NCBI RefSeq assembly: GCF_016765795.1 | Contig: NZ_JAESVP010000012.1 | Location: 1 to 64,000 of the forward strand | Length of the DNA: 64,000 bases | Source of the DNA: Fuscibacter oryzae | Lineage (GTDB): Bacteria > Pseudomonadota > Alphaproteobacteria > Rhodobacterales > Rhodobacteraceae | Direction of reading: 5' to 3' | Part shown: in pieces, positions 25,928-36,822 of the stretch | How the letters are laid out: the number at the start of each line of letters is the position of its first letter | Position numbering within the stretch: the first letter of the stretch is position 1 | Position numbers and translations under genes: made by a program | Notes under the pieces: generated by a model | What the model saw: the letters and a program-made list of their open reading frames with translations, nothing else | The model's database searches: none | What the model was told of the DNA's origin: nothing

Positions 25928-26829
25928 AGGTCGCTCCCCGTCTTTTTCTTCTTGTCGTCGTCAATCAGGCCGCGCGCACGGCGCGCTTCGGTCAAGGCAT
26001 TGGGTGAAAGGCGAATGGCCGGACGGGCCGCCACACGCAGGTCAATCGTGGTCACATCACGGGTCAAAAGATCATCTGCGGTGTTCATTTCCAGCAAGGC
26101 CACCAGCGCCTCGACCGGGCTGTCTTGCGGCAGCAGGATGCGCTGATCACGGTCCAGCACCATGTCCCAGCGCCGCTCTCCGACCCGCACCAGCCCGCGC
26201 ATCCGGGGCAGCAGCGGACCTGCGGCATCAATCAGCGCCAGCGCCTCGATTGCCGAGGCGTCCGCCCCCTGCCCCGCAATCAGCGGCAAGTCGGGCCGGT
26301 CACCACGCGCAGCCAGCGCCGCAACCCGGTGGCCGGTGGCATCCAGCATCTCCAGCCGGTCAGGGGCCACGCGCCAGATCATCATCGGCTCGCGTTCCTT
26401 GATCACCACCTGCAGCACACCGCCAGAACGCAACGACAATTCCGCCGAAGCTACGGCGTCCAGTTCCTGCGCCTTGGCCCGCAGCGCCGTCATATCCAGA
26501 TCAAAACTGGAGGCGGGCAGCTTGACACCCAGCCGCGCCCGCACCGCATCGGCCAGGTCGGGCGAGGCGCCTTCGATCGACATCAGGCCCACGCGAAATT
26601 CGGGCCGGGCCTGAAACTGGTCGCGGATATGGGCAAAACCGCCTGAAATCGCATCGCGGCGGCCCTGATCCATCAGGACAAGTCCTGCCACCATCGCAAT
26701 CGCAAAGGCGGGCAGGCCCACGCGGAACGCCACACGGAACAAGGGCGTCAGCCACAGCCGCTGCATCTTGTAGGCCCAATAGGTGGGCGCCGGATCGCGG
26801 CGGAAGGGGGACCGGCCTAGCGGTTGCAT
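25924..26829 (-). CDS. ftsQ: Cell division protein FtsQ
   Basis: 301 residues from the ATG at 26829, which has AAAGGA upstream and overlaps the end of ddl. A short cytoplasmic tail with basic residues is followed by one membrane segment ([19 protein letters not shown], about 35-53). A periplasmic POTRA-type region and the beta domain come next ([20 protein letters not shown] near 80). It is a bitopic divisome protein that links the early Z-ring to FtsB/FtsL and septal synthases. The C-terminus is a charged Asp/Lys tail. Gene order ddl-ftsQ-ftsA is conserved. Confidence 0.9.
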   Translation of the reverse strand: MQPLGRSPFRRDPAPTYWAYKMQRLWLTPLFRVAFRVGLPAFAIAMVAGLVLMDQGRRDAISGGFAHIRDQFQARPEFRVGLMSIEGASPDLADAVRARLGVKLPASSFDLDMTALRAKAQELDAVASAELSLRSGGVLQVVIKEREPMMIWRVAPDRLEMLDATGHRVAALAARGDRPDLPLIAGQGADASAIEALALIDAAGPLLPRMRGLVRVGERRWDMVLDRDQRILLPQDSPVEALVALLEMNTADDLLTRDVTTIDLRVAARPAIRLSPNALTEARRARGLIDDDKKKKTGSDL

Positions 26830-27737
26830 GACGCGTCCTTTACCAGCCAGTCGCACAGTTCGGGGAACGTCACGCCACAAATGGCTGCCTGCTCGGGCGC
26901 CAGCGAGGTGGGAGTCATCCCCGGCTGGGTGTTGGTTTCCAGCAGGACCAGCCCTTGCAGGCCCCGCGCCTCATCCCAGCGAAAATCGGTGCGGCTCAGC
27001 CCCCGGCAGCCAAGGGCGCGGTGGGCGCGCAGGGCATAGTCAAGGCAAGCCTCGGTAATCTCTTGCGGAATTTCTGCGGGCACCACATGGCGCGACCCGC
27101 CGGTGGTGTATTTTGCCTCATAATCATACCAGCCGTCGGTGATGATATCGGTCACGCAAAGCGCGCGGTCACCCAAGACTGAGGTCGTCAGCTCCCGCCC
27201 CGGCGCATAGGTTTCCACCATCACCTCGGCGGGCATCGTTGCCGCAAGGCGCGGTGCATTGCTGCCCGGATGCACGATATAAACGCCGACGGACGAGCCT
27301 TCGCTATTCGGCTTGACCACATAGGGCGGCGGCAGAACGTGCCCCGCCTCCACCGCCTCGCGGCTGGCAATCACGCCTTGCAGGATGGGCAGGCCCGCAG
27401 CAGCGAAGGCTTCTTTCGCGCGCGCCTTGCCCATCGCCAAAGCCGAGGCCAGCACGCCCGAATGGGTATAGGGAATGCGCAGCCATTCCAGCAGGCCCTG
27501 CACGCAGCCATCCTCGCCCCAACGGCCATGCAGGGCATTAAAGCAGACATCGGGGCGAATTTCAGCCAAGCGCGCAGGCAGATCGGGGCCGCAATCGACC
27601 TCGACCACCTCATATCCCGCCACCCTAAGGGCCTGGGCACACTCATGCCCCGACGACAGAGAAACCTCCCGCTCTGCGGAAAGTCCACCCATCAGTACCG
27701 CCACTCGGGGGGCAGTCCCGCTCGACTTGCCCGCCAT
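26817..27737 (-). CDS. ddl: D-alanine--D-alanine ligase
   Basis: 306 residues from the ATG at 27737 (GAGG five bases upstream; a GTG directly precedes it). ATP-grasp features are visible: [19 protein letters not shown] at the N-terminus, [18 protein letters not shown] near 143, and [14 protein letters not shown] with [15 protein letters not shown] near 250-280 for metal and substrate binding. It makes the D-Ala-D-Ala dipeptide for peptidoglycan stem peptides in the cytoplasm. It lies between murB and ftsQ and overlaps ftsQ, the normal arrangement in alphaproteobacterial dcw clusters. Confidence 0.95.
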   Translation of the reverse strand: MAGKSSGTAPRVAVLMGGLSAEREVSLSSGHECAQALRVAGYEVVEVDCGPDLPARLAEIRPDVCFNALHGRWGEDGCVQGLLEWLRIPYTHSGVLASALAMGKARAKEAFAAAGLPILQGVIASREAVEAGHVLPPPYVVKPNSEGSSVGVYIVHPGSNAPRLAATMPAEVMVETYAPGRELTTSVLGDRALCVTDIITDGWYDYEAKYTTGGSRHVVPAEIPQEITEACLDYALRAHRALGCRGLSRTDFRWDEARGLQGLVLLETNTQPGMTPTSLAPEQAAICGVTFPELCDWLVKDASCNR

Positions 27738-27777
27738 CACTGCCTCGCCCGGACCTTTGCGGCCCGTGATCTTGTTA

Positions 27778-28695
27778 TTAGGGCAGACGTTCGCCTACCC
27801 GCATGATTTCCCACTCTAACGTGATACCCGCCTGTTGGAAAACCCTTTTTCGCACCTCTTCGCCCAAATCTTCCAGATCGGCGGAAGTCGCCCCTCCGGT
27901 ATTGATCAGGAAATTCGAATGCTTGGGCGACATCTGCGCTCCGCCCCTGATGGCGCCCCGCATGCCGGCATCATCGATGACCTTCCAAGCCTTCAGCTCG
28001 TGGCTGTCATCGGCGCGCCCGGTGCTGGAATGACCCACAGGGTTGCGAAAGGTGGACCCAGCGCTGCGGTCTTTCGTCGGCTGGCTGGCGTCGCGCTTGG
28101 CGATTTGGTCCACCATCCGCGCCTCCAGCTCTGCCGGGTCGCCGGCTTGGGCGCGGAAGGTGGCGCTGACAATCACCGCCCCTTCGGGCAGGTCAGACTG
28201 ACGATAGCGCAGGTTCAGCTCGGCGGCGGCAATGTCGCGCACCACGCCCTGCCGGGTGACGATGCGAACTGAAACCAGATTGTCGGCGACATAGCTGCCA
28301 TAGCAGCCCGCATTCATCCGAACGGCCCCGCCAACACTGCCCGGAATGGTGCGCAAAAAGGTCAGGTCCAGCCCGGCCTCTGCCGCTTTCTTCGCCACAT
28401 GTGCATCCAGCGCAGCCGCCCCTGCGGTCACGGTTTCCCCTGTGGTTTCAATGCCATTGAACCCGCGCCCCAGCCGGATCACCACACCACGAATGCCGCC
28501 ATCACGCACGATCAGGTTACTGCCAACCCCCATCGGGAACACCGGAATGGCCGGATCAAGCGCGGCAAGAAATTCCGCAAGATCCGCCTCATCCGCGGGC
28601 TGGAACAGCCAGTCGGCTGGCCCGCCGCTTCGCAGCCAGGTCAGATCGGCAAGGGAACGGTTCGGCGTCAGCGCGCCGCGTGGGGTGGGAGGCAT
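27778..28695 (-). CDS. murB: UDP-N-acetylenolpyruvoylglucosamine reductase
   Basis: About 305 residues from the ATG at 28695 (GAGG six bases upstream; an ATG at 28701 lies inside that site). The FAD-binding PCMH domain is shown by [12 protein letters not shown] near 24, [19 protein letters not shown] near 55 and [20 protein letters not shown] near 115. The catalytic region has [11 protein letters not shown] near 215 and [18 protein letters not shown] near 260. It reduces UDP-GlcNAc-enolpyruvate to UDP-MurNAc. Confidence 0.95.
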   Translation of the reverse strand: MPPTPRGALTPNRSLADLTWLRSGGPADWLFQPADEADLAEFLAALDPAIPVFPMGVGSNLIVRDGGIRGVVIRLGRGFNGIETTGETVTAGAAALDAHVAKKAAEAGLDLTFLRTIPGSVGGAVRMNAGCYGSYVADNLVSVRIVTRQGVVRDIAAAELNLRYRQSDLPEGAVIVSATFRAQAGDPAELEARMVDQIAKRDASQPTKDRSAGSTFRNPVGHSSTGRADDSHELKAWKVIDDAGMRGAIRGGAQMSPKHSNFLINTGGATSADLEDLGEEVRKRVFQQAGITLEWEIMRVGERLP

Positions 28696-28836
28696 CGTCA
28701 TCCTCGCGTTCTGCGGCGCTTTGCCGACCCACGCAAGTGGCTTTACTTCGGTGTGCGCTGCCTGGCACGCCAGCGCTGAAACAAATCAAGGAGCGCCCCC
28801 ACACAAATGCGACACGACGGAGAGGCCAGCAAAGCC

Positions 28837-29103
28837 TTAGTTCCGCTCCTGCCAACTGGCAAGCGCCAGCCCCCGCAGCCACCGCCACAACCGGATCAAC
28901 GGCCAGCGCAAAACACTGGCCCCGCCCACAAGGAAGGCCATCCCCCAAAGCGGGCCGCCCGTCAGTGTGATCCAGCCCAAAAGCGGCACACCCGCCGCAA
29001 TCAGGGCGTAAGCCGCGCGCCAATGATGGTCACGGCTGGGCAGCATCGCCGTCAGATTTGCCGCGATCAGCCACAAAAAACTGCAAAGGATTGGCGCCAT
29101 CAT
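28837..29103 (-). CDS. Small membrane protein, DUF2484-like (second of a tandem pair)
   Basis: 88 residues, starting at the ATG-ATG at 29103/29100 that overlaps the stop of the preceding gene. It has about three hydrophobic segments (LCSFLWLIAANLTAMLP, AAYALIAAGVPLLGWITL, LWGMAFLVGGASVL) and the motif SRDHHWRAAY between the first two, ending with a basic/aromatic RLWRWLRG. This matches the DUF2484 type of small inner-membrane protein, of unknown function, that I associate with Rhodobacteraceae dcw clusters. It lies between the first DUF2484-like gene and murB. Confidence 0.8.
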   Translation of the reverse strand: MMAPILCSFLWLIAANLTAMLPSRDHHWRAAYALIAAGVPLLGWITLTGGPLWGMAFLVGGASVLRWPLIRLWRWLRGLALASWQERN

Positions 29104-29345
29104 GGCTTGCCTGCCCCGAACAGGCGGCGGGCGAAATACCGCAGCGGATTGCGGAACATCGAGACGAAGGCGAATAGGCCGCCAACCGCCCAAGGCCAGC
29201 CATGCTCTGCCCCGATCCACAGGATCAGCGCCGGAGCCGCGATCAGCAAAGCGATGCCCGGCGCATATTGCATCCGCATCGGCAACATGGCCACGATGGC
29301 AGAGGCGACCACCCAGACGCAGCCAAGGATCAGCGGCAAGCTCAT
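29100..29345 (-). CDS. Small membrane protein, DUF2484-like (first of a tandem pair)
   Basis: 81 residues from the ATG at 29345; the frame extends to a TTG at 29357 without a better start. It has three hydrophobic segments (LILGCVWVVASAIVAMLP, GIALLIAAPALILWIG, PWAVGGLFAFVSMF) and ends with LRYFARRLFGAG. The layout parallels the next gene and suggests an old duplication, although this copy lacks the SRDHHWRAAY loop. It lies downstream of murC behind an unusually AT-rich spacer (29346-29442), suggesting its own promoter there. Confidence 0.75.
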   Translation of the reverse strand: MSLPLILGCVWVVASAIVAMLPMRMQYAPGIALLIAAPALILWIGAEHGWPWAVGGLFAFVSMFRNPLRYFARRLFGAGKP

Positions 29346-29442
29346 GCGCGCCCCCAAAGTACATTTGTACTAAATTTTTGGTTACCTTTTTTGTACAATA
29401 GCTTGAAGGATAAATCGCATAAGATTTCTGCGGAAAAAAATG

Positions 29443-30864
29443 TCATGCTGCCTGCCCCGCAAGCCGGGTCGGCAAGTTATTCGCCCAAGCCGAAATCGTG
29501 CCCGCGCCAAGGCAGACGAAGATATCGCCGGGCCGGGTTTGTTCCTTGAAAAGCCGGGCCAGATCGGCCTCGTCCATCACGGCCCGCGCATGACGGTGGC
29601 CATGGGCGATCAGCCCGGCGACCAGATCATCACGGCTGGCACCGGGGATCGGGTCTTCGCCCGCAGCATAAACCTCGGCAATGCCCACCACGTCGGCCTC
29701 ATTGAAACAGGCGCAGAAATCATTGAAAAGATTAGACAAACGGCTGTAGCGATGCGGCTGATGCACCGCGATCACCCGCGCGCCGGGGGTGCCGGAAACC
29801 GCCTGACGGGCGGCCTTCAGCACGGCTGCAATCTCCACCGGGTGGTGGCCATAATCGTCGATGATCGAAACGCCGTTCACCTCGCCTACTTTCGTAAAGC
29901 GGCGGTTGACGCCGGCAAAGCCAGCCAGCGCTTCGCGGATTTCTTCCTTCTTCATGCCCAGATGGCGGGCAACAGCAATGGCCGCAAGGCTGTTTGACAC
30001 GTTGTGATTGCCCGGCATGGGCAGGGTGCAGCCTTCAATAATCGAACCTTCGCCCTCGTTTTGCAGCAGCACATCAAAGTGCGCCTTGCCATTTTCGAAC
30101 GTCAGGTTCACGGCGCGCACATCGGCCTGCGCGTTGAAGCCAAAGGTCGCCACCCGACGGTCGGCAATCTTGCCGACCAGCGCCTGAACCTCTGGGTGGT
30201 CGGTGCAGCACACCGCCAGCCCGTAGAACGGAATGTTCGACACGAAATCGAGGAAGCCCTTGCGCAAGGCTTCAATCGTGCCCCAATGCTCCATATGCTC
30301 GGGGTCGATGTTGGTCACGATGGCGATGGTGGCAGGCAAGCGGTTGAATGACCCGTCACTCTCATCGGCCTCAACCACCATCCACTCGCCCTCGCCCGCC
30401 CGCGCGTTCGACCCATAGGCATGGATCACCCCGCCGTTGATCACCGTGGGGTCGAACCCGCCCTTGTCCAGAAGGGTCGCCACCATGGTCGTGGTCGTGG
30501 TCTTGCCATGCGTTCCGGCCACCGCGATATTCGACCGCAGGCGCATCAGTTCGGCCAACATCTCGGCCCGGCGCACCACGGGCAGCTTTTTGCGGCGCGC
30601 CTCTTCCAGCTCGGGGTTGCCCTTTTTGATGGCGGAGGAGATCACCACCACAGCCGCCTCGCCGATATTCTCGGCGCGCTGGCCTTCATGGAACACCGCG
30701 CCAAGGCCAACCAGACGGTCGGTGATCTTCGATGCCTTCGAATCCGACCCCTGCACCCGATAGCCAAGGGTCAGCAGCACCTCGGCAATGCCAGACATGC
30801 CGATGCCGCCGATGCCGACAAAGTGGATTGGACCGAGTTCCAGCGGCAGTTTCGTGGCATTCAT
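29443..30864 (-). CDS. murC: UDP-N-acetylmuramate--L-alanine ligase
   Basis: 473 residues. The N-terminal UDP-binding Rossmann motif is [17 protein letters not shown], the ATP-binding P-loop is [11 protein letters not shown] near 118, and the Mur ligase C-terminal domain contains [14 protein letters not shown] near 340 and HQPHRYSRL. It adds L-Ala to UDP-MurNAc in the cytoplasm. It begins four bases after murG and probably belongs to the same transcript. Confidence 0.96.
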   Translation of the reverse strand: MNATKLPLELGPIHFVGIGGIGMSGIAEVLLTLGYRVQGSDSKASKITDRLVGLGAVFHEGQRAENIGEAAVVVISSAIKKGNPELEEARRKKLPVVRRAEMLAELMRLRSNIAVAGTHGKTTTTTMVATLLDKGGFDPTVINGGVIHAYGSNARAGEGEWMVVEADESDGSFNRLPATIAIVTNIDPEHMEHWGTIEALRKGFLDFVSNIPFYGLAVCCTDHPEVQALVGKIADRRVATFGFNAQADVRAVNLTFENGKAHFDVLLQNEGEGSIIEGCTLPMPGNHNVSNSLAAIAVARHLGMKKEEIREALAGFAGVNRRFTKVGEVNGVSIIDDYGHHPVEIAAVLKAARQAVSGTPGARVIAVHQPHRYSRLSNLFNDFCACFNEADVVGIAEVYAAGEDPIPGASRDDLVAGLIAHGHRHARAVMDEADLARLFKEQTRPGDIFVCLGAGTISAWANNLPTRLAGQAA

Positions 30865-30868
30865 CGCA

Positions 30869-31957
30869 TCACCCTTTATTCAAACCTTCAACCAGCGCGA
30901 CCAGACGGTCGGTCGCATCCGGGCGGCCCTGCCCCAACGCATTCTGCGACATGTGCAGCGCCGCGCCCGGCTGGCCCAGAACCGAGGCCATGTGGTCCGC
31001 CAGCGTGGTGGCGTCAAGCGCCTTTTCCGGAATCAGCACCGCTGCCCCTGCGTCAACCAGCCCACGGGCATTGGCGGTCTGGTGGTCATCCATCGCGGCG
31101 GCAAAGGGGATCAGGATTGACGGCCGCCCGATGACCGAGATGTCCGCGACCGATGACGCACCCGAGCGGCTGATGACCAGTTGCGCCTCGGACAGCCGCC
31201 TTGGAATGTCGGCGAAGAAGGGCGCAACCTCGGCCACCACACCTGCGGCCTCATAGGCCGCGACCACGCGGTCATGGTCTTCGGGACGGGCTTGTTGGGC
31301 GATGCGCAGGTGGTGGCGCAGCCCTTCGGGCAGGCGGGCGATGGCATCGGGCACCACGTCCGACAGGATGCGCGCGCCCTGACTGCCGCCGATGATCACC
31401 ACCGACATCGGGTAATCACCGGGCGGGATATAGGGTGCCCCTGCCCGTTCCAGCACCGCCGCGCGCACCGGGTTGCCCGTGTGCGTGCCGGTGACGCCAG
31501 CAGGCAAGGCGGTGGGCCATGTGCCGCAGGCCACGGCATCGACGCGGGGCGCAAAGCGGGTGTTCACCCGGCCCAGCACGCCGTTCTGTTCGTGGATCAT
31601 CCGGGGGCGGCGCAAGAGCCACGCCGCCGACAGCGCCGGGATCGACGGATAGCCGCCGAACCCCACCACCACCGCAGGCTTGTCACGCATCATGCCAAGG
31701 GTGGCGCCGAAAATGCCGCCCAGAATGCGGAAAGGCACGGCCAGTTTCGCCAGAACGCCACCACGGGCAAAGGTGGCGCTGTCGGTCACCACCACCTCTA
31801 CCGCCTGCGGAAAGCCCCCGGCATAGCGGGCACCCCGCGCATCGGTGGACAGCTTTACCCGCCAACCGCGCGCCAGCATCGCCTCGGCCAGCGCCTGTGC
31901 GGGAAACATGTGGCCGCCGGTTCCCCCGGCGGCGATCAGCAGCAGGGGGCCGGACAT
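30869..31957 (-). CDS. murG: Undecaprenyl-PP-MurNAc-pentapeptide GlcNAc transferase
   Basis: 362 residues, GT28 family. The N-terminal glycine-rich loop [17 protein letters not shown] and a second [19 protein letters not shown] mark the acceptor domain. [24 protein letters not shown] near 258 is the UDP-GlcNAc site. It makes lipid II at the inner face of the membrane. The start overlaps the ftsW stop by one base. Confidence 0.96.
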   Translation of the reverse strand: MSGPLLLIAAGGTGGHMFPAQALAEAMLARGWRVKLSTDARGARYAGGFPQAVEVVVTDSATFARGGVLAKLAVPFRILGGIFGATLGMMRDKPAVVVGFGGYPSIPALSAAWLLRRPRMIHEQNGVLGRVNTRFAPRVDAVACGTWPTALPAGVTGTHTGNPVRAAVLERAGAPYIPPGDYPMSVVIIGGSQGARILSDVVPDAIARLPEGLRHHLRIAQQARPEDHDRVVAAYEAAGVVAEVAPFFADIPRRLSEAQLVISRSGASSVADISVIGRPSILIPFAAAMDDHQTANARGLVDAGAAVLIPEKALDATTLADHMASVLGQPGAALHMSQNALGQGRPDATDRLVALVEGLNKG

Positions 31958-33123
31958 CAGCGCCCCCGCCGGCCGAATATATCGCCGAACTGACCCTGCG
32001 GGCGCGTGCGAGTCATCGCCAGCAGCATTCCCACCGTGATCCCGGCGGCAATAACCGACGAACCGCCATAGCTGACGAAGGGCAGCGTCATCCCCTTTGC
32101 TGGCAACAGTCGCACCGCCACCCCCATGTTGATCATGGCCTGCACACCAAACACGCAGGCCAACCCTGTGCCTGCCAGACGGGTGAACGGATCACGCTCC
32201 CGCGTCAGACGGTACAGCGAGCGCACGACGATGGCGGCGTAAAGCGCCAGGATGATCAGCACCAGAATCAGGCCATATTCTTCGGCGGCAACGGCGATGA
32301 TAAAGTCGGTATGGGCATCGGGCAGCGTCCATTTCACCTGCCCCTCGCCCACGCCAACCCCGAAAAAGCCGCCCTCTTGAATGGCGTTGGTGGCATAGCC
32401 GATCTGGCTGCGCGGATCGACCTCTGACGCCAGATAGCCGTTGATCCGGCGCGCAACGTGTTCCGAGGCGTTATAGGCGAACACTCCGCCCATGCTGAAT
32501 GCCGCGATGACCGAGGCCAGCAGCAGCATCGGCGCGCCGGCCACGAAATAGATGACGCCCCAGCCGAAAAGCACCAGCATCGCCTGACCAAAGTCGGGTT
32601 GCAGCGCCAGCATCAGCACGATCGACACGCAAAGCCCGAAGGAAATTGCCTTGCCCGGCGGGCCGTTCAGATCGCCCGAGGCCGCGATCAGCCAGGCCGT
32701 GACAACGATGAAACCGGGCTTGAGAAACTCGGAAGGCTGGAACGAGGCGAAGCCCAGCGAAAACCAGCGCACCGCGCCCTTACCGAAGTCGGTGCCGAAT
32801 GCCGGCAGCAGGACCAGCGACAGGAACGACAGCAGAAAGCCGATCACCCCGATCCGCCGCACCATTTCGGGCGACATCATCGAAAAGGCGACCATGGCGA
32901 CCATGGCCAGCGCACCGAAAACCGCCTGCCGCTGGACATAGTGATAGGGGTCAAGGCCGTTACGTTCGGCCAGCGGCACCGACGCGGCCAGCCCCAAGAG
33001 TAACCCGATGGCAAACAGGACAAGGATCGCCGTCAGCGTCCACTTGTCGATTGTCCGCCACCAGCGTGGAAGCACCGGCTCTGCCACCCGTGCGGGCATA
33101 GAGCCATGAACCATTTCCGTCAT
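31957..33123 (-). CDS. ftsW: Septal peptidoglycan glycosyltransferase FtsW (SEDS)
   Basis: 388 residues from the ATG at 33123 (AGGCGG upstream); the frame runs open to 33249 through intergenic sequence. There are about ten hydrophobic segments with the SEDS motifs [16 protein letters not shown] near 145, [12 protein letters not shown] near 185 and [15 protein letters not shown] near 355. It is the polymerase of septal peptidoglycan and acts with FtsI. A palindromic repeat of the A-D family (33265-33312) lies between it and murD. Confidence 0.94.
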   Translation of the reverse strand: MTEMVHGSMPARVAEPVLPRWWRTIDKWTLTAILVLFAIGLLLGLAASVPLAERNGLDPYHYVQRQAVFGALAMVAMVAFSMMSPEMVRRIGVIGFLLSFLSLVLLPAFGTDFGKGAVRWFSLGFASFQPSEFLKPGFIVVTAWLIAASGDLNGPPGKAISFGLCVSIVLMLALQPDFGQAMLVLFGWGVIYFVAGAPMLLLASVIAAFSMGGVFAYNASEHVARRINGYLASEVDPRSQIGYATNAIQEGGFFGVGVGEGQVKWTLPDAHTDFIIAVAAEEYGLILVLIILALYAAIVVRSLYRLTRERDPFTRLAGTGLACVFGVQAMINMGVAVRLLPAKGMTLPFVSYGGSSVIAAGITVGMLLAMTRTRPQGQFGDIFGRRGR

Positions 33124-33264
33124 GGGAACCGCCTGTCTGTCGTCTGCTCTGCCAAACGTCCGGGTTGGCCCCGGATCGTATGGGAATCTTAGCCAAGATG
33201 CCCTGCAAAGGCCAGTCAAAACATAGGTGGCCTTTTGGGCCCGATGCACTGAAACGCACCGTCG

Positions 33265-33312
33265 GCAGCGGGGGTTTCACACCCCCGCACCCCCGTGGAG
33301 TATTTGCAGAAG
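33265..33312. repeat. Dispersed intergenic palindromic repeat, copy A
   Basis: GGGGG-loop-CCCCC hairpin with the loop TTTCACA, followed by GCACCCCCGTGGAGTATTTGC. It matches the core of copies B (42720-42764), C (54837-54886) and D (60680-60757). It lies between murD and ftsW. Confidence 0.7.
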
Positions 33313-33333
33313 GGCAAATGAATGCGGGCCGCC

Positions 33334-34734
33334 TTATCCGATCAGGGCGCGCACCCTTGCCGTGAAATCCTCGCCCCGCTTTTCGAAGTTGGGGTATTGG
33401 TCGAAGCTGGCGGCGGCGGGGGCCAGCAGAACGACCTCGCCCGCCTCGGCCTCTTCGCCCGCGCGGGCAACGGCGCGGTCCATCGTTTCGCAAATCTCAT
33501 GCGGAGTGTCGCCCAGTTGCAGGGCGAAATCGCGGGCGGAATGGCCGATCAGATAGGCTTTGACGACCGAGCCGAGGAAGGGTTGCAGCGCGGCGATGCC
33601 GCCATCCTTACCCATGCCACCCGCGATCCAGCGGATTTTTCCGAAGGCCTGCAAGGCTTTGGCGGCACTGTCCACATTCGTGGCCTTGGAGTCATTGATG
33701 AACCGCACCCCGACCCTTTCGCCCACCAATTGGCTGCGATGGGGCAGGCCCGCAAAGCTGTGAAAGGCGCCCTCGATCAGCCTTGGCGCGATACCAAGGC
33801 TGCGGCAGGCAGCATAGGCGGCGCAGGCGTTCTGGTGGTTATGGGCACCCGGCAGGCCCGCCACCCCGCGCAGGTCGATGGAAGCCATCTGCTTGCCCTT
33901 GCGCCATTCGGCCAGAAACCCCTTGCGGGCAAAGACCGACCAGCCGAATCCTTCCAGCTTTTGCCCCGAAGAGATGCGGATCACCCGGTCATCCTGCGGC
34001 CCTTCGGCCATCTGGTTTGCCAGATACCGCCCCTCGACCTCATCCACACCAATCACGGCGCGGTCCGGCCCGCCTTCGGCGAACAGACGCCGTTTAGCCG
34101 CGAAATAGCCGCCCATGCCGTTATGCCGGTCCAGATGATCGGGCGACAGGTTGGTGAAAACCGCGATATCGGGCGTCAAATGCCGAGCAAGGTCGGTCTG
34201 ATAGCTGGAAAGCTCCAGCACCACCACCTCGCCATCCTGTGGCGGGTCGATGGACAGTACGCCCTTGCCGATGTTGCCCGCCATCTGGGTGGGGCGGCCC
34301 GCAACCTCCAGAATATGGTGGATCAGCGCAGTGGTGGTCGATTTGCCGTTTGAGCCGGTGACGCAGATCACCCGCGGCGTGGTCTCATAATCATCCCAGT
34401 CGGGGGTGGCATAGCTGCGAAAGAACAGGCCGATGTCGTTATCGACCGGAATGCCCGCCTCCAGCGCGCGGGCGATGACCTTGTTCGGCTGGGGGTAAAG
34501 GTGGGGAATACCGGGCGAGGTGACAAGGCAGGCCACGCCCTCAAAAGCGCCGTTGCGGGTAAGATCGGTGCAGGCAAACCCTTCAGCCTCGGCCTTGGCG
34601 CGCGCCTCGGGGCTGTCGTCCCACAACAGCGGCTCTGCCCCGCCGGCTTGCAAAGCCCGCGCCGTGGCAAGGCCCGACCGCCCGAGCCCCAGCACCGCCA
34701 CCTTCGCCCCCTTGAACCCCTGAACCGGAATCAT
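33334..34734 (-). CDS. murD: UDP-N-acetylmuramoylalanine--D-glutamate ligase
   Basis: 466 residues. N-terminal [17 protein letters not shown] is the UDP-substrate domain, [18 protein letters not shown] near 125 is the ATP loop, and the C-terminal domain has [17 protein letters not shown] near 345 and [19 protein letters not shown] near 435. It adds D-Glu to UDP-MurNAc-L-Ala. It is the first peptidoglycan gene of the cluster here; mraY, murF and murE are not adjacent. A membrane protein gene lies 57 bases upstream on the same strand. Confidence 0.96.
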   Translation of the reverse strand: MIPVQGFKGAKVAVLGLGRSGLATARALQAGGAEPLLWDDSPEARAKAEAEGFACTDLTRNGAFEGVACLVTSPGIPHLYPQPNKVIARALEAGIPVDNDIGLFFRSYATPDWDDYETTPRVICVTGSNGKSTTTALIHHILEVAGRPTQMAGNIGKGVLSIDPPQDGEVVVLELSSYQTDLARHLTPDIAVFTNLSPDHLDRHNGMGGYFAAKRRLFAEGGPDRAVIGVDEVEGRYLANQMAEGPQDDRVIRISSGQKLEGFGWSVFARKGFLAEWRKGKQMASIDLRGVAGLPGAHNHQNACAAYAACRSLGIAPRLIEGAFHSFAGLPHRSQLVGERVGVRFINDSKATNVDSAAKALQAFGKIRWIAGGMGKDGGIAALQPFLGSVVKAYLIGHSARDFALQLGDTPHEICETMDRAVARAGEEAEAGEVVLLAPAAASFDQYPNFEKRGEDFTARVRALIG

Positions 34735-34791
34735 GCCTGCCCCCTTGGCTGTTGCCCAAGGGATAGGAGAGTGGGGCGGAAAGGGGAAGGC

Positions 34792-35712
34792 TTACGAGGG
34801 ATCTGGCTGGAACCCGCAAGCTTTCGCATCCACGGTCATGGTCGCATAGGGCGCACCCTTTTGATCCTCGATGTCCATGACGAATGCTGCGCCCGCCTTG
34901 ACCAGCACAGCGGTAGGCGTTTCTCCGCACATCTTGTTGACCAGCCCCCCGCGAAGCCATTGGGGATACCTGTCGGCAGGGCGGTCCGCGACATAGCGAA
35001 AATGCACCGCCTTGTCGCGCAACTCAACAGCGACAACCATCACCCCTTCGCCCTGCTGGCGCGGAAGCTGCACCTTATCGACCACTTTCCTCAGGCGAAA
35101 ACGCAGGAAATCCCCCTTCAGCTTGTCGTCCACATTCGCCTGTGCCACCCGCTTGGCCTGTTCTTCCTGCACATAATTGTTGAGCGCCACACTCAACACC
35201 AACAGAAATCCCCCGACGAATACGCCCATCTCGCCCGTAAGTAGCGATCTGTTTCCGACCCGCCGCAGCGCCGGGTCACCCTTGGACCGCTTGAAGGTCA
35301 GGATCAGCGACAAAAGCGGCACCAGACACAGCAGCGCGAGATTGCCGTGCCCGAAGGCATCCCGCGAACGGGCTGCGGCAAGACGAACCGTAATGAAGCC
35401 GAATACCAAAAGACCCGCGGCCTGCATCGCCGGGGCGGCCCAATAGTATTCGCCCACCAGCGAGGGAACCGTCACCTGCATAGCGATATGGCCGACCTGA
35501 GCCAGCGCCAGCACCAGCGCTGCCTTGATCGCAAAATAGGGCGCGCGCGTGATGCCTGTTGCCCCTTGCGGCATCAGCCACCCCACAACCCCGCCCGCCA
35601 AGATGATCAGCCAGGACAGCAGAGCGAGTTGGGTCAGCGACAGATCGAAATATCGCAGCGCGAAATCTTCCAGCAAACCCAAACCCCAGAAAAGATTCAA
35701 TCTCTCTGGCAC
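34792..35712 (-). CDS. Hypothetical inner-membrane protein upstream of murD
   Basis: About 306 residues; I recognise no family. Five hydrophobic segments lie in the first 165 residues (for example [20 protein letters not shown] and [18 protein letters not shown]). A soluble C-terminal part follows with [18 protein letters not shown] and a Cys pair (NKMCGE, KACGF). The frame runs back to an ATG at 35757, but that ATG is inside the terminator of the tRNA gene, so GTG at 35712 or TTG at 35700 is more likely. The position before murD suggests an envelope role, but no function can be assigned. Confidence 0.7.
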   Translation of the reverse strand: MPERLNLFWGLGLLEDFALRYFDLSLTQLALLSWLIILAGGVVGWLMPQGATGITRAPYFAIKAALVLALAQVGHIAMQVTVPSLVGEYYWAAPAMQAAGLLVFGFITVRLAAARSRDAFGHGNLALLCLVPLLSLILTFKRSKGDPALRRVGNRSLLTGEMGVFVGGFLLVLSVALNNYVQEEQAKRVAQANVDDKLKGDFLRFRLRKVVDKVQLPRQQGEGVMVVAVELRDKAVHFRYVADRPADRYPQWLRGGLVNKMCGETPTAVLVKAGAAFVMDIEDQKGAPYATMTVDAKACGFQPDPS

Positions 35713-35741
35713 CTTGCACGGCCGGGGTGATGGTGAGCAAC

Positions 35742-35764
35742 AAAAAAGGCCGCCCATGGCGGCC
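35742..35764 (-). terminator. Intrinsic terminator after tRNA-Ala
   Basis: On the minus strand GGCCGCC (35764-35758) pairs with GGCGGCC (35754-35748) around a three-base loop. TTTTTTG follows (35747-35741). It is 19 bases past the CCA end of the tRNA. Confidence 0.85.
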
Positions 35765-35782
35765 CGATTTCAGGAAGGTCTT

Positions 35783-35858
<76 letters not shown>

Positions 35859-35933
35859 AATGACCTTCTGGGCGCTGATTTGGCGGAAGGCAGGGCGAAT
35901 GTCAAGGTGGCCACCGGGTGCCGCCTGCGGGTT

Positions 35934-36383
35934 TCATGCCAAAGACTGGCGCACGAAGGCCAGAATGTCGCGGGCGGGGCGGGCTCCGGCAAGGCGGGCG
36001 ACCTCTCGGCCGTTGCGGTAAAGGATCAGGGCCGGAATGCCTTGAATACGGGCGCGGGATGCGATTTCGGGGTGGTCTTCGGTGTTCAGCTTGGCCAAGC
36101 GCACGGCAGGGGCCAGTTCGGCGGCGGCCTTCTTGAACTCGGGCGCCATAGACCGGCAGGGGCCGCACCAGGGCGCCCAGTAATCGACCAGCAGCGGCAG
36201 GTCATCGCCCTGCACCGCCTTGTCATGCGACAGGCGATCCAGCTCGAACACGCGGCCATCGGCCAAGGGGTCGCCGCAATGGCCACATTTCGGCCCCTGC
36301 GCCAGACGGTCGGCGGGAACCCGGTTCATCTGGCCACAGGTGGCGCAGCAAAGTTTGACGGCAGATCTGGTCTGGGTGGACAT
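35934..36383 (-). CDS. trxC: Thioredoxin 2 with N-terminal zinc ribbon
   Basis: 149 residues. The N-terminus has two Cys pairs (CATCG near 13 and CGHCG near 33) that form the zinc-binding region of thioredoxin-2. The thioredoxin fold carries the active site [11 protein letters not shown] near 69 and the cis-Pro loop GIPALILY near 114. It is a cytoplasmic disulphide reductase linked to oxidative stress. It lies next to tRNA-Ala. Confidence 0.93.
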   Translation of the reverse strand: MSTQTRSAVKLCCATCGQMNRVPADRLAQGPKCGHCGDPLADGRVFELDRLSHDKAVQGDDLPLLVDYWAPWCGPCRSMAPEFKKAAAELAPAVRLAKLNTEDHPEIASRARIQGIPALILYRNGREVARLAGARPARDILAFVRQSLA

Positions 36384-36442
36384 GGCGCCCTCATATTCCG
36401 GTTTCGGAATAGATGTGCTGCCGCCCTGTCCGCCACAAGGGG

Positions 36443-36772
36443 CTAAAGCGCACCATCCTCGATCTCGCTGACGTCATAGCCCATGGCTTCCAGCCCCGCC
36501 TCCAGGTTTTCGACCAGATGGGGCATTCCCATCAGGTAATCCTCGGTCGGGGTGGTCGCCTCGGCATAGGCCGTGGCCAGCGCCTCTGCGAAATCCTCGG
36601 CTTCGAACGCGCCGCGCCCAACCCAGGCCAGCGCCGTCAGGCTGGCCTTTTCGTCATCGTTCAGGTCGGCGATGAACTGCCGCAGTTGCAGCTTCATCGC
36701 ATCGCCCTCACGGGCCATGACGATGATTTCACCAACGGTGGACGGGGCAATCTCTAGGTCTTGAACGGGCAT
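36443..36772 (-). CDS. DUF3775-like small protein
   Basis: 109 residues, acidic, mostly helical. The order of a short N-terminal [17 protein letters not shown] helix, an [24 protein letters not shown] stretch and a closing [16 protein letters not shown] helix matches the DUF3775 family known from alphaproteobacteria. No function is known. It stands alone between trxC and the azlCD pair. Confidence 0.75.
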   Translation of the reverse strand: MPVQDLEIAPSTVGEIIVMAREGDAMKLQLRQFIADLNDDEKASLTALAWVGRGAFEAEDFAEALATAYAEATTPTEDYLMGMPHLVENLEAGLEAMGYDVSEIEDGAL

Positions 36773-36822
36773 GGGAACCTCCTGTGTCCACTGTCGCGCC
36801 GTTCGCGCGGCAGGGCAAGGGA

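Noticed and set aside
29346-29442. AT-rich spacer with GTACATTTGTAC and TTGTACAA motifs as a regulator operator
   Set aside because: The palindromes are short and AT-rich sequence makes them likely by chance. I kept it only as a probable promoter region for the DUF2484-like pair.
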